NCBI GenBank assembly: GCA_035651655.1
Contig: DASRFG010000029.1
Span: 1-64,000 of the forward strand
Length of the DNA stretch: 64,000 bases
Origin: Terriglobales bacterium
Lineage (GTDB): Bacteria; Acidobacteriota; Terriglobia; Terriglobales; Acidobacteriaceae
Direction: 5' to 3'
Shown: positions 8,240-18,013 of the stretch, piece by piece
Position numbering within the stretch: position 1 is the first letter of the stretch
Layout of the letters: each line of letters opens with the position of its first letter
The notes under the pieces: model-generated
The model's input: the letters and a program-made list of their open reading frames with translations, nothing else
The model's database searches: none
Told to the model about the DNA's origin: nothing
Program-made: the position numbers and the translations under genes

Positions 8240-10267
8240 ATGGCGACCAAGAAAAAGGCTGTCTGGGAATGGAAGATCGTTCGTCGTGCCATATGGGACG
8301 CATTCCTGAAACTTAACCCGCGCAAGATGATGGGGAACCCTGTCATGTTCGTGGTGGAGATTGGCAGCGTAATCACAACTGTGTTGCTGGTCCGCGGCGG
8401 CACAGCCTTCAAGTTCAATCTGCAGATCACACTGTGGCTGTGGTTCACGGTGCTGTTCGCTAACTTCGCTGAGGCCATGGCGGAAGGCCGCGGCAAAGCC
8501 CAGGCGGACACCCTGCGCCGAGCACGCGCGGAGACGGTGGCGAATCGCATTCTGGTGAATGGCAAGAGCGAAAAAGTTCCCAGTTCACACCTGCGCGCTG
8601 GAGATACGGTCCTTGTCTCGGCAGGTGAATTCATCCCCTCGGATGGCGAGATCATCGAGGGCGTAGCTTCAGTTGACGAGTCTGCCATAACCGGCGAATC
8701 CGCGCCCGTCATTCGCGAGGCTGGCGGCGATCGCTCAGCAGTAACGGGTGGCACTCGGGTTCTTTCGGATCACATCAAAGTTAAGGTGACCTCCAATCCC
8801 GGCGAAACCTTTCTTGATCGAATGATCGCCCTGGTGGAAGGTGCGGAACGCCAAAAAACGCCCAATGAAATTGCTTTGAATATTCTGCTCGCCGGTTTGA
8901 CCATCATCTTTTTGCTGGCGGTCGTGAGCCTGCAGCCTTTCGCCATCTACTCCGGTTCGCCGCAGAGCGTCTTCGTGCTGGTGTCGCTGCTGGTGTGTCT
9001 GATCCCGACCACCATAGGCGGCCTGCTCTCGGCCATCGGTATTGCCGGCATGGACCGGCTGATTCAGCACAACGTGCTCGCCATGTCGGGCCGCGCCGTG
9101 GAGGCGGCCGGCGACGTGAACACGCTCCTGCTGGACAAAACTGGCACCATCACCCTCGGCAATCGCCAGGCATCGCGCTTCATTCCGGCGCCAGGGGTCA
9201 CGGAGCGAGAGTTGGCAGACGCCGCACAGCTTTCTTCATTGGCGGACGAGACCCCCGAAGGCCGTTCGATCGTGGTCCTCGCCAAAGAGATGTACGGCCT
9301 GCGTGGTCGCGAGCTGTCGTCTCGGGAGGCTCAGTTCGTGCCCTTCTCGGCGCAGACGCGCATGTCCGGTGTGAACCTCGATAGTTTCGAAATTCGCAAG
9401 GGTGCGACCGACGCAATAAGAAACTATGTCTGTCAAAACGGCGGCGATTTCCCGAGCCAGGTCCAGGAGCAAGTGGACCAAATCGCCCGTTTCGGCGGCA
9501 CGCCGCTGGTAGTTGCCGAGAAAGGTCGCGGTGCACTTGGTGTCATTGAACTAAAGGACATTGTGAAGGGCGGAATGCGCGACCGCTTTGACCAGCTTCG
9601 TGCCATCGGTATTCGAACCGTGATGATTACCGGTGACAATCCGCTCACCGCTGCCGCCATTGCGCGTGAGGCTGGCGTGGACGACTTCCTGGCGCAAGCC
9701 ACTCCCAAGGATAAAATGGATTTGATCAAGCGGGAACAAGCCGGTGGCAAGCTGGTCGCAATGACCGGCGACGGCACCAACGACGCTCCCGCCCTGGCCC
9801 AGGCAGACGTTGGCGTGGCCATGAACACCGGCACGCAGGCCGCCAAAGAAGCCGGCAACATGGTGGACCTCGACTCCAATCCCACTAAACTCATCGAGGT
9901 AGTCGAAATCGGCAAGCAGCTTCTGATGACGCGCGGCGCGCTGACGACGTTTTCTATCGCGAACGACGTTGCCAAGTATTTCGCGATTATCCCGGCGATG
10001 TTCGCCGGCACCTTCCCGGTGCTGAATGCGCTGAACATTATGCATTTGCAGACCGCCCAGTCGGCAGTATTATCGGCGGTCATCTTTAACGCTCTCATTA
10101 TTATTGCGTTGATCCCTCTCGCGCTGCGGGGCGTGAAATACCGGCCGATGGGGGCAGCCGCGCTGTTGCGGCGCAATCTGTGGCTCTATGGATTTGGGGG
10201 AATTATCATCCCGTTCATTGGGATCAAACTGCTTGATGTTTTAATCATGCACGTGGGTCTGGCGTAG
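8240..10267 (+). CDS. kdpB: KdpB, P-type ATPase catalytic subunit of the Kdp system
   Basis: KdpB (675 aa) couples ATP hydrolysis to K+ import. The P-type hallmarks are all present: the TGES actuator loop (ITGESAPV), phosphorylated Asp299 in [10 protein letters not shown], the nucleotide-binding KGAT motif (IRKGATDA), and the hinge [12 protein letters not shown]. Length matches the family (682 in E. coli). Membrane helices lie at about 35-90, 220-280 and 575-670. Tight spacing to kdpA (9 bases) and kdpC (10 bases) indicates one operon. Confidence 0.98.
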   Translation: MATKKKAVWEWKIVRRAIWDAFLKLNPRKMMGNPVMFVVEIGSVITTVLLVRGGTAFKFNLQITLWLWFTVLFANFAEAMAEGRGKAQADTLRRARAETVANRILVNGKSEKVPSSHLRAGDTVLVSAGEFIPSDGEIIEGVASVDESAITGESAPVIREAGGDRSAVTGGTRVLSDHIKVKVTSNPGETFLDRMIALVEGAERQKTPNEIALNILLAGLTIIFLLAVVSLQPFAIYSGSPQSVFVLVSLLVCLIPTTIGGLLSAIGIAGMDRLIQHNVLAMSGRAVEAAGDVNTLLLDKTGTITLGNRQASRFIPAPGVTERELADAAQLSSLADETPEGRSIVVLAKEMYGLRGRELSSREAQFVPFSAQTRMSGVNLDSFEIRKGATDAIRNYVCQNGGDFPSQVQEQVDQIARFGGTPLVVAEKGRGALGVIELKDIVKGGMRDRFDQLRAIGIRTVMITGDNPLTAAAIAREAGVDDFLAQATPKDKMDLIKREQAGGKLVAMTGDGTNDAPALAQADVGVAMNTGTQAAKEAGNMVDLDSNPTKLIEVVEIGKQLLMTRGALTTFSIANDVAKYFAIIPAMFAGTFPVLNALNIMHLQTAQSAVLSAVIFNALIIIALIPLALRGVKYRPMGAAALLRRNLWLYGFGGIIIPFIGIKLLDVLIMHVGLA

Positions 10268-10277
10268 AGAAGCTTAC

Positions 10278-10865
10278 ATGAAAAATAATTTGCTCACTGC
10301 CCTCTGGATGACCATCGCGACCACCATACTGCTAGGTATCATCTACCCGCTGGTAGTCACCGGCATCGCGCAACTTGTGTTTCCTGCTAAGGCCAATGGC
10401 CAATTGATCCAGCGCGACGGAACCATCATCGGGTCGCGGATCATCGGCCAGCCCTTCACTGGTCCGGCATATTTCCATTCTCGACCCTCGGCAGCGGGAA
10501 ATGGTTACGATGCTGCGAACTCAGGTGGCACGAACCTGGGGCCGACCAACCATAAGCTGATTGACCGCGTACAACAGGACGCCGCTGCGTTGTCGGCCGG
10601 GAATTCGGGAAAGCCTATCCCAATCGATCTGGTCACCACCTCTGCCTCTGGCCTGGATCCCAACATTTCTCTTGCGGCTGCGGATTTCCAGATCGCCCGC
10701 GTGGCACGCGAACGCGGAATCAGCGAAGATCAGCTCCGCGGACTGATCGCTACCCACACTGCAGGCCGGCAGCTTGGATTTTTGGGGGAGGTCCGCGTGA
10801 ACGTCCTTGAGCTGAACCTTGACTTGGATTCAAAACACCCACTGCAGGAGCATACTTCGAGGTAA
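10278..10865 (+). CDS. kdpC: KdpC, assembly/affinity subunit of the Kdp ATPase
   Basis: KdpC (195 aa) has one N-terminal membrane helix (residues about 8-30) and a periplasmic domain with the family block QPFTGPAYFHSRPSA and the VTTSASGLDPNIS motif. Its length is normal (190 in E. coli). It is last in kdpFABC. The 224 bases downstream hold no gene that I can support and no strong terminator. A short 6-bp hairpin (CTACTG/CAGTAG) lies in this gap but lacks a T-run. Confidence 0.96.
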   Translation: MKNNLLTALWMTIATTILLGIIYPLVVTGIAQLVFPAKANGQLIQRDGTIIGSRIIGQPFTGPAYFHSRPSAAGNGYDAANSGGTNLGPTNHKLIDRVQQDAAALSAGNSGKPIPIDLVTTSASGLDPNISLAAADFQIARVARERGISEDQLRGLIATHTAGRQLGFLGEVRVNVLELNLDLDSKHPLQEHTSR

Positions 10866-11089
10866 CGGCGATTTAGTTTACACAGGGACGCAGTGAATGC
10901 GTAGAAATCGAACCTCGAACCTACTGATTGTGGAACAGTAGCTAATCTGTCGGCTTTGCGGCGGTGGTGGCGTTTTGCGCTCAGGCCCGCCGTGATCTCC
11001 GTTGGCAAAAAATGCCGAACTGAATATGTACTTCGGTCGCAACTAACGGCCATCGCCAGGGTTAATTCGTTCTATTATAGTGTTGTCAA

Positions 11090-11446
11090 ATGCCAAGGAT
11101 TTTGTCAGTGTCATACGATGAAGGGCTGCTCAAGAGTCGCCAATTGTTGCTTGAGCGTCAGGGGTGCGAAGTAGTATCTGCCCACGGATACACAGCAGCC
11201 TTGGATGAATGCAACAGCGGCAATCCATATCATCTTTTCATTCTTGGGCATTCAATTCCCCACAAAGACAAGGAATCCCTGGTCGCTGCTTTTCGCGCTC
11301 ACTACTCGGCCCCCATAATCGCGCTGAAAAAAACCGGTGAGGGGCCTGTTCAAGGTGCAGATTTTCTCATTGACCCCGAACCGACCGAACTGCTTGCCTT
11401 GGTTGCCAAAGTCGTTGCTCAGAAAGCTCAGCACAAAGGACCTTGA
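11090..11446 (+). CDS. Single-domain receiver-like protein lacking the phospho-acceptor Asp
   Basis: This 118-aa protein has the CheY-like fold pattern. An acidic pair (D10 E11) follows the first strand. The third strand ends LFILGHSIP, where the usual Asp of the LDxxMP motif is Gly53. A GADFLIDPEPTELLALV segment then matches the end of a receiver. Without Asp53 it is unlikely to be phosphorylated in the normal way and may be a pseudo-receiver acting by protein contact. No SD is visible. A TATTAT box at 11073-11078 lies only about 12 bases before ATG 11090, which could mean a very short or leaderless transcript. It stands alone between kdpC and the surface-protein gene. Confidence 0.72.
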   Translation: MPRILSVSYDEGLLKSRQLLLERQGCEVVSAHGYTAALDECNSGNPYHLFILGHSIPHKDKESLVAAFRAHYSAPIIALKKTGEGPVQGADFLIDPEPTELLALVAKVVAQKAQHKGP

Positions 11447-11698
11447 TTTCAAACTCGCGCCATCCACATGTCAGTTCCAGTTATGAACATTGACGCGCGG
11501 TGCTATCTCCCGCACTAATGACGCTGTTTGCTGGCTGCGCAGACGTACGACTCCAAGGGTCTGGGGTCGCCGCTCACCGCCAAATAGACTCTTAACCCGG
11601 CCAACCCGAGTTCCTGGCCAAGAACTCTAAAACTCAGAACGGATGTGACCAGTTGCTGCTCTTTTACCCATCCTTAAGGTTCCCCTGCCGAGGCTTGC

Positions 11699-14188
11699 AT
11701 GACATCCCCAAAGTGGCTTTTGCCCGCAGTTCTATGTTGTTTCGTGTTGTCGCTGTGTGGTGCAACAAACACCGGCGGGTCCTCTAGGGCCCAGTTCTCA
11801 CCGCGGACCAGTCTTCCGTTAACATTCGAACGCAATGAGGGACAGGCCGATTCCGCCGTCAAGTTTTTGGGACGAGCGCCTGGTTACACGGTATTTTTCA
11901 CCTCTTCCTCTGCGCTGTTGGTAGTTCCTCTTCCGGACAAACAAGGTCTCGCGACGATCGGCTTTGTGCCGGTCGGTCCCGGCCGTATGTCGCGGCGGCG
12001 CGTTGTGGGTGAACATCAGCTACCTACGCGAAGCAATTATTTGCGCCGTAGGCACTCCGCCGCAGATATAAGAGGTATCCCAAGTTACGCTCGGGTTCAC
12101 TACGAAAACGTTGCTCCTGGAGTTGTGTTTGAGTATTACTCACGCAATGGGCGACTAGAATATGACATTGCTGCTGCTCCGCGCTCACACCTGAGAGATA
12201 TCGCTGTTAAGATCCTTGGCGCCAGCAACATCTCCGTTGATCACAATGGAGATCTCGTAGTGCAGACGCCGGCAGGCCAGTTCCTCCAACATAAGCCCTT
12301 GGCTTATCAACAAGTCGGCAGTACGCGCGTGCTAATTCCGGCTCGCTACAGACTCCTGAGCGGCAACAAAGTCGGGTTTAGTTTGGCGCCATACAATCAT
12401 GATAAGCAACTGGTCATTGATCCCGTTCTAACCTATTCAACTTACATAGGCGGGAGCACGCAAACCTCGGATGGCGTCTCGTCTGCAGCCACGTCTCTCG
12501 GTAGCGGCATCGGAATTGATGCCTCTAACAACGTCTATGTATCCGGATTCACGACTGCTGTGGATTTCCCCATCACCCCAGGTGCGTACGATTCCACCAT
12601 TAGTCAACCCTGCACGCGCAGTAATGGTTGTTATTCCGCAGATGAATTCATTGCCAAGTTCTCTCCTTCCGGGAAATTGCTGTATTCCACTTTTCTTGGT
12701 CCCGGGGTCGGTGACGGGAATTTCCAGCCTCATTCGGATCCTCCACTGGCAGTGGATGCTGTTGGCAACGCTTATATCGCTTCCACAGGTTTGCCTTGCG
12801 ACGATTGTTTCCAGTCCGAAGTTTCCATCGAGAAGCTGGATCCAACGGGCTCCCGGCTGCTCTACAGTTATCAGTACAACCTCGAGGGAGACGCGAGTGC
12901 CAACGCAGTAGCGGTCGATAGCGCGGCTCACCTGTACGTGGCTGGCAATTGGAACCAGGATGCCGGGCCAGCCTCTCCCCCGGGAAGCCAGATAGGAAGC
13001 GCGACCAATTGCTACATATTAAAACTCGACACCACTAAATCTGGCAGCTCATCGGTAGATTACACAACGTTAATCGGAGTCGCAGGCAGCACAGGTACCG
13101 GCATCAGTGGCATTGCCATTGATAACAGCGGTCACGCCTACGTCGCCGGTCCCACCGATTCTCCAAATTTTCCCCATACCACTCAATACGGCACTGGAAG
13201 CAACTCCTTCGTAATGAAGCTCAACACGAGCGGGAGTTCGTATCTGTACTCCGTAATAGTGGGTGGAGCAATTACCAATGCCATTGCAGTGGATCAATCT
13301 GGCAATGCATATTTGACGGGACAGGGCCTGCGCTCAGGATTTCCGACGACCTCGAACGCGTCTCAGTCTTCTTTTGGTGGCGGAACATCAGACGCCTTTC
13401 TGTTAAAGCTGAGTTCAACCGGTGGCTTGGCCTATGCGACCTACATCGGTGGCGGTGGCGAGGAGTCTGGAACAGCTGTGGCTGTTAGGTATGGTTATCC
13501 CGCAATCTCCGGTTCGACGAATTCAACCAACTTCCCGGTAACCGCGAACGCATTCCAACGCACTAATGCCGGTACGTGGAATGCATTCATTGACTTTCGT
13601 CACAATGACAGCAACTTAACCAGGTTCTACTCCACTCTCTTGGGAGGTAACAAACAGGACTGGTCGACTGGCGTAGCCCTCGATACCGGACTTAACGCGT
13701 ATGTTACCGGAAGCGCCACGTCAGACCGCTTCCCCGTCACCTCCAATGCATATCAGGCAACGTTACGGGGAGCCCAAGACGCATTTCTATCAAAGATCGT
13801 TATCGCGGGGGACTTGGCAATGAAACTTACGCAATCCTCCAGTTCGGTGGCGCAGGGCTCGAATCTCACCTACACTGCCCGAGTGTCCAATAATGGCCCG
13901 GATACCTCCTCTGGGCTCGTCCTCAAGGATGTTCTTCCGAGTAGGTCGACCTTCGTCTCTTACACGATCACCGCTGGAAGCTGTTCCCACCCAGCCGTCG
14001 GTAGCACCGGGACTGTGGCCTGCAGCCTGAATTCTTTGCCAAAGGGAGCGCTGTGGACGCTCACCCTAACCAGTACCGTTCATTCCGCGAAAGGAAGTTC
14101 TATAACCGATACCGCCCAGGTGAGCGCAAAAACTCAGGATTTGTCACCTGGAAACAACAAGGCGAGTGCTACCACGGCTGTGTTTTAG
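11699..14188 (+). CDS. Secreted SBBP beta-propeller repeat protein with C-terminal DUF11 domain
   Basis: This 829-aa protein has a signal peptide (hydrophobic residues about 6-22) and an N-terminal region of about 220 residues of the kind that precedes SBBP repeats (starts FERNEGQADSAVKF, ends LVIDPVLTYSTYIGG). Repeated SBBP-type units follow to about residue 700, each with a YSTYIGG/YSTLLGG-like strand and a DxxGNAYxTG turn. One DUF11-like Ig domain lies at about 705-829 (SNNGPDTSSGLVLKDVLP…LNSLPKGALWTLTLTS). Such proteins are abundant in acidobacteria and presumed surface exposed or adhesive; no function is established. It stands alone, with 252 bases of non-coding DNA upstream and an M61 remnant immediately downstream in the same frame. 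Confidence 0.85.
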   Translation: MTSPKWLLPAVLCCFVLSLCGATNTGGSSRAQFSPRTSLPLTFERNEGQADSAVKFLGRAPGYTVFFTSSSALLVVPLPDKQGLATIGFVPVGPGRMSRRRVVGEHQLPTRSNYLRRRHSAADIRGIPSYARVHYENVAPGVVFEYYSRNGRLEYDIAAAPRSHLRDIAVKILGASNISVDHNGDLVVQTPAGQFLQHKPLAYQQVGSTRVLIPARYRLLSGNKVGFSLAPYNHDKQLVIDPVLTYSTYIGGSTQTSDGVSSAATSLGSGIGIDASNNVYVSGFTTAVDFPITPGAYDSTISQPCTRSNGCYSADEFIAKFSPSGKLLYSTFLGPGVGDGNFQPHSDPPLAVDAVGNAYIASTGLPCDDCFQSEVSIEKLDPTGSRLLYSYQYNLEGDASANAVAVDSAAHLYVAGNWNQDAGPASPPGSQIGSATNCYILKLDTTKSGSSSVDYTTLIGVAGSTGTGISGIAIDNSGHAYVAGPTDSPNFPHTTQYGTGSNSFVMKLNTSGSSYLYSVIVGGAITNAIAVDQSGNAYLTGQGLRSGFPTTSNASQSSFGGGTSDAFLLKLSSTGGLAYATYIGGGGEESGTAVAVRYGYPAISGSTNSTNFPVTANAFQRTNAGTWNAFIDFRHNDSNLTRFYSTLLGGNKQDWSTGVALDTGLNAYVTGSATSDRFPVTSNAYQATLRGAQDAFLSKIVIAGDLAMKLTQSSSSVAQGSNLTYTARVSNNGPDTSSGLVLKDVLPSRSTFVSYTITAGSCSHPAVGSTGTVACSLNSLPKGALWTLTLTSTVHSAKGSSITDTAQVSAKTQDLSPGNNKASATTAVF

Positions 14189-14587
14189 AAGTGTATTCGC
14201 GGAAAGACGGTGACTTCTATGCTGAGTGCCGCCGAGCAGGCGGCTTCTGGGGCAAGGGATTTCACTTCGTCGCTCGGCCTGGTCGTCAAAAGCGATGGCA
14301 CCATACAAGACGCGATTCCAAATATGGCGGCCTACGAGAGCGGGCTCGGTCCGTATATGCGGATTGTAGGTGTTAACGGTCAGCAGTTCTCGGTTGATGA
14401 ATTGCATAGAGCGGTCCGTACCTCCAGTTTGAATTCTGGATCGATCGTTATTCTGGTATCGAACACCGGATATCTGGAAAACCATCCGATCGACTATCAC
14501 TCAGGCATTCGCTACCCTCATCTGGAACGGGTAAGAAGCGGAGCCTCCCGGGCCTTGGGGTGCACTCACGAACTTTATCCCGCTTAG
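14189..14587 (+). pseudogene. 3' remnant of an M61 glycyl aminopeptidase gene (PDZ domain end)
   Basis: The frame directly after the surface-protein stop codon, with its first GTG at 14210, encodes about 125 residues. These match the C-terminal PDZ region of M61 family peptidases: SLGLVVKSDGTIQDAIP, then GLGPYMRIVGVNGQQFS, then IDYHSGIRYPHLER, a hallmark near the end of M61 proteins. The catalytic HExxH domain and the rest of the protein (several hundred residues) are missing. After PHLER the sequence departs from the family. It has no convincing start site or SD. I read it as a gene fragment left by a deletion or recombination that joined it behind the SBBP gene, though translation as a short PDZ protein cannot be excluded. 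Confidence 0.65.
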
Positions 14588-14609
14588 AGTTGAGTGCGTG
14601 ACCGAGATC

Positions 14610-16652
14610 TCACGAAGAGAGATACCAGGGGATGTCAATCACGATAATCCGGTGATTCCCCTTTAAATAGAGCACCAGTTTGAGTGCGGTCGCGCGTTGA
14701 CCATGCAGTAGATAATAAAACCAGCGGCGTTCCACCAATTCCGGCACCAACACAGCAATCTGGCGATCGGGATTCTGTCGTTCTATGTCCAGTATGTGCT
14801 GAAAGATGGGAGTAATGACCTGGCGATACGGAGAGTAGAGAATCACAAGTTCTGGCGCTTCCAGACCGGCCGCCTTTGCAGGGGCCTCGATGTACTCATG
14901 CCAGAGTCTGGAAAATTCTGTGCCTTTTTCTCTACTCTCTTCAGAGGCAATGTGCAGTACGCAGATTTCGCGGGATATGGCATAACCAAAGCGAAGAGCT
15001 TTTTCGGCGACCCGGCTCCAGTGGTCCATCGGCAGAACGACAATAGGCGGAGATATTCCGCTGAGGTTTGCAGGTCCGTGGTGTGCCGTTTCCCGCATGA
15101 TTTTGTCGTAATGTCGCCGGATGCCCGACATCAGCAGAATCAATGTAGGAATGAGGAGGACGGTGATCCATGCGCCACTGGTGAACTTGGCAACGAGAAT
15201 GATACAGACGGTAATCCCCGTGGCTGTAGCCCCAATTCCGTTGATAAGCATGCTGGTTCGCGCACCTCGTCCTCCGGTCCTCTTCCAATGCATGACCATT
15301 CCAGCTTGTGAGAGGGTGAATGCGAGAAAGGCCCCGACTGCAAATAGCGGAATTAAACGGTCGGTAATGCCTCGGAAAATAATCAGCAGAAACCCGGCCA
15401 GCAACACCAGTGCGTAAATGCCGTAGGAGTAGACCAACCGCCGGCCGCGGAATGCAAACGGGTAGGGTAAGTATCCTTTTTCTGCGACGGCGCGGCAAAG
15501 ACGTGGAAAATCCGCGAAAGCGGTGTTGGCCGACAACGAAAGAACCACAAGAATGGCGCCGATGGTTACAAAGTAGAACAGATTTCTTCCCGCTATCGCG
15601 GCCGTGAGCTGCGATAGTACGCTCTGATATCCCCGCGCCCCGGGCTCGGTTGCGCCAATGTGATACGCCCGAACCAGGTAGCCGATACCGGCGAGAAGCA
15701 GTACCAGGATGCCGACGATTGCGCCTAGCGTAATGCGTGCGCATTTCACACGTGGTTCGCGAAACGCGGTGACGCCGTTACTGACCGCTTCCACTCCCGT
15801 CAATGCCGTACAACCACTGGCAAAGGCTTTGAGCAGCAACCATGCACTCACTGCGGCAGAGGGGGGCGGCAGCGTGGGAGGCGGGACCACCGGAACGGGG
15901 TGGCCTCCAGTCGCCCAGACTTTAAAAACTCCGATTGCGATCACGGTACCCAAGCAGCCCACAAACAAGTAGGTGGGAGCCATAAAGGCCAGACCGGCTT
16001 CGCGTACTCCGCGCAAATTGATCAGAGTGAGAATCAGCAAGATTCCGAGGCACAAGCCCAAGGTGTGCGGTTGCAGAGCTGGAACGGCGGAGATTAAAGC
16101 CCCAACACCGGCCGAGATGCCGACGGCAACATCCAGAATGTAATCAATCATCAGTGCCGCAGCAGCGAGCAGCCCGGGAAATTCACCCAAGTTTTCACTT
16201 GCGACCGTATAGGATCCGCCTCCCGTGGGATACGCGCTAATGGTTTGCAGGTAAGAGAAAAACACAATGCAGAGCAGCACGATGATTAACGCGCTGATGG
16301 GAACGATGTAGCCCAGGCCCACGATCCCGAGAGGGATCAGAACGGTAAGCGCAGCTTCCGGTCCATATGCAGCGGAACTCAGAGCGTCAAGGCCGAAGAT
16401 GGGGATTCCAGCAGCGGGTCCCACTCTTTCTCTGCTGTCTTCCTCGGAGGAGAGTGGGCGCCCGAAAAGAACATCCAGAACTGATTTTCTGTTGGCGGGA
16501 CGGGGGGCCTCTTTAACGACGGTTTTGCCGGGCTGCAGGCTCACGGTTCCTGACGGGCTGAAGCAATTCGAGGCTTGGAGCGAGCCCCATTTCCGATCCT
16601 GAAAATGTTGGTGGCGGTTATTGGTGGTTGGGCTGCCCTTGTCTTTCAGCAA
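14610..16652 (-). CDS. KimA-like APC-superfamily potassium/proton symporter
   Basis: A membrane protein of up to 680 aa with about 12 helices and a cytoplasmic C-terminal domain of about 150 residues. It resembles B. subtilis KimA (YdaO) more than amino-acid permeases. It has FGRPLSSEE at the N-terminal side, DALSSAAYG (Asp89), YPTGGGSYTVASENLG, LMIDYILDV (Asp170) and LTGVEAVSN (Thr285, Glu288). These align in identity and near-identical spacing with the KimA residues reported to bind K+ (Asp36, Asp117, Thr230, Glu233). The start is uncertain: TTG 16652 lies inside the upstream protease gene, while GTG 16544 gives a 644-aa protein closer to the family. It overlaps or closely follows the ClpP-fold protease gene. 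Automatic annotation would say amino acid permease. Confidence 0.8.
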   Translation of the reverse strand: MLKDKGSPTTNNRHQHFQDRKWGSLQASNCFSPSGTVSLQPGKTVVKEAPRPANRKSVLDVLFGRPLSSEEDSRERVGPAAGIPIFGLDALSSAAYGPEAALTVLIPLGIVGLGYIVPISALIIVLLCIVFFSYLQTISAYPTGGGSYTVASENLGEFPGLLAAAALMIDYILDVAVGISAGVGALISAVPALQPHTLGLCLGILLILTLINLRGVREAGLAFMAPTYLFVGCLGTVIAIGVFKVWATGGHPVPVVPPPTLPPPSAAVSAWLLLKAFASGCTALTGVEAVSNGVTAFREPRVKCARITLGAIVGILVLLLAGIGYLVRAYHIGATEPGARGYQSVLSQLTAAIAGRNLFYFVTIGAILVVLSLSANTAFADFPRLCRAVAEKGYLPYPFAFRGRRLVYSYGIYALVLLAGFLLIIFRGITDRLIPLFAVGAFLAFTLSQAGMVMHWKRTGGRGARTSMLINGIGATATGITVCIILVAKFTSGAWITVLLIPTLILLMSGIRRHYDKIMRETAHHGPANLSGISPPIVVLPMDHWSRVAEKALRFGYAISREICVLHIASEESREKGTEFSRLWHEYIEAPAKAAGLEAPELVILYSPYRQVITPIFQHILDIERQNPDRQIAVLVPELVERRWFYYLLHGQRATALKLVLYLKGNHRIIVIDIPWYLSS

Positions 16653-17475
16653 AGCGTGGCTGCGGCAGGTATTCCACGGTTGGGTAGTGCCGCACAGGTT
16701 GCGGATAAAGCGCCATCAGGTCGAAAATTTGTGACGGCATGTCGGAGCTTACGCTGAGTCCCAGCTCTCGCGCATGATCGTGCGTAATCGGATAGTCATG
16801 CGTCCACCTGCCTTCTGATAGCAGTACTGAAAGCTTACTGGCGATGGGATCCGGGTACTTGCCCCCGAGCAATTCTCGAACCGTGTCCTGTAACTGGCTG
16901 ATTGCTTTCTTGGCCTGGTCGGCAAGGATCAGGGTCTCGTCATCAACCTTCTCCACGGGTTTCTCCTCAACCGTTTTCAGAATCGAGGCCCCAGGATACT
17001 GTCCAAGTTGTGGGTCAACCGGCCCAAGCACCGCGTGCTCGCTCATGACGATTTGATCGGATGCGAGGGCAATTAGCGTTCCGCCGGACATGGCGTAAAA
17101 CGGCACGAATACAGTAACTTTTCCTTTCCGCCGGTTTATCGCCCGGGCAATTTGAGTGGCCGCCAAGACCAGTCCGCCAGGAGTGTGCAGGATAAGGTCC
17201 ACCGGAACATTCGGCGCAGTCATGTGGATGGCCCGAATGACGGCCTCCGAGTCGTTTACATCTATGTAGCGCAGAACTGGAAATCCGAGAAAGCTCATTG
17301 TCTCTTGCCGATGCACCAGCAGAATGACCCTCGAGCCGCGCTCACGCTCGAGGCGCGCAATCAGATTCTGCCGGGACGCCTCCAGCATCCATTGCTTGAA
17401 CAGGGGCTGCAATGAGCTGAGCATCAGGAACAGCCAGAACACATCCAATACGCCGACCGCTGCGCTCACCGCCAT
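16618..17475 (-). CDS. Membrane-anchored ClpP-fold serine protease (SDH/SppA-like family)
   Basis: This 285-aa protein starts with one hydrophobic helix (residues about 8-24) and continues with a ClpP/crotonase-fold domain of the serine dehydrogenase proteinase type. It shows VDLILHTPGG, then the nucleophile-like Ser in FYAMSGGTLIAL, then HAVLGPVDPQLG. The C-terminal tail is proline- and glutamine-rich. Membrane-bound proteases of this group are thought to process membrane peptides, and no substrate is known here. The gene ends inside the beginning of the KimA-like transporter frame, so the two are probably co-transcribed and the protease may act on membrane transport proteins (inference). 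Confidence 0.78.
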   Translation of the reverse strand: MAVSAAVGVLDVFWLFLMLSSLQPLFKQWMLEASRQNLIARLERERGSRVILLVHRQETMSFLGFPVLRYIDVNDSEAVIRAIHMTAPNVPVDLILHTPGGLVLAATQIARAINRRKGKVTVFVPFYAMSGGTLIALASDQIVMSEHAVLGPVDPQLGQYPGASILKTVEEKPVEKVDDETLILADQAKKAISQLQDTVRELLGGKYPDPIASKLSVLLSEGRWTHDYPITHDHARELGLSVSSDMPSQIFDLMALYPQPVRHYPTVEYLPQPRFAERQGQPNHQ

Positions 17476-17662
17476 CGTGGCTCCTTGGCACCTGCGCTTC
17501 GACTTCTATTGTCCGAAACCTACTCGCGAAACTTGTAAGAACCGCAGAGGTGAGATGCGCTGGTTTGTTTTCTGGGACATACATCGAAAGTAGTAAGGAT
17601 GGTGACTTTGGGATTTCATTCCGAGCGAAGCGAGGAATCCCTCCAGTCTCTCCGAGGCTGTA

Positions 17663-18013
17663 TTAGTGTCTCGGACCGGCTCGCTGCCGCAACTTATCAG
17701 GGCTGCGCGTATTGCGGAGCTTGCGGGTGTATCCCGCGGGTTTCTTTTCGACCTTTTCCAAATGGCTGGTGTCAGCATGTCTCGGCGGCGCACAGGGGCC
17801 TTCACCTTTTGGACAGATCAGAGTGGCACGACTCTTAATTTCCGGCAGACGTTCAGTCGGAAATCCCTTGATTTCTTTCATCTCATCCCAACTTGTGAAC
17901 AAACCGTGCCTTTGACGATGATTCACAATCTTGTAAGCCATGTTCTTGGCAATTCCAGGAAGCTGGGTGAGTAAGCCGACCGTCGCAGAATTTATGTCAA
18001 TGGTGGTTGGCAT
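17663..18013 (-). CDS. Small helix-hairpin-helix (ComEA-type) protein
   Basis: This 116-aa protein begins with the ComEA-like HhH module: IDINSATVGLLTQLPGIAKNM, then a Lys/Arg helix and GLFTSWDEMKEIKGFP, then a second hairpin. HhH pairs bind DNA non-specifically. The C-terminal 45 residues are basic and appear disordered. No signal peptide or membrane helix is seen, unlike competence ComEA. The frame is open far upstream to 18361, but ATG 18013 is preferred because it begins at the domain, has a GGAG-type SD, and avoids the divergent gene. It is divergent from the 145-aa gene at 18101. Role unknown beyond probable nucleic-acid binding. Confidence 0.65.
   Translation of the reverse strand: MPTTIDINSATVGLLTQLPGIAKNMAYKIVNHRQRHGLFTSWDEMKEIKGFPTERLPEIKSRATLICPKGEGPCAPPRHADTSHLEKVEKKPAGYTRKLRNTRSPDKLRQRAGPRH

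Noticed and set aside
14610-16652. Amino-acid permease call for the APC transporter
   Set aside because: The residue pattern and spacing (Asp89, Asp170, Thr285, Glu288) and the large C-terminal domain match KimA-type K+ transporters better.
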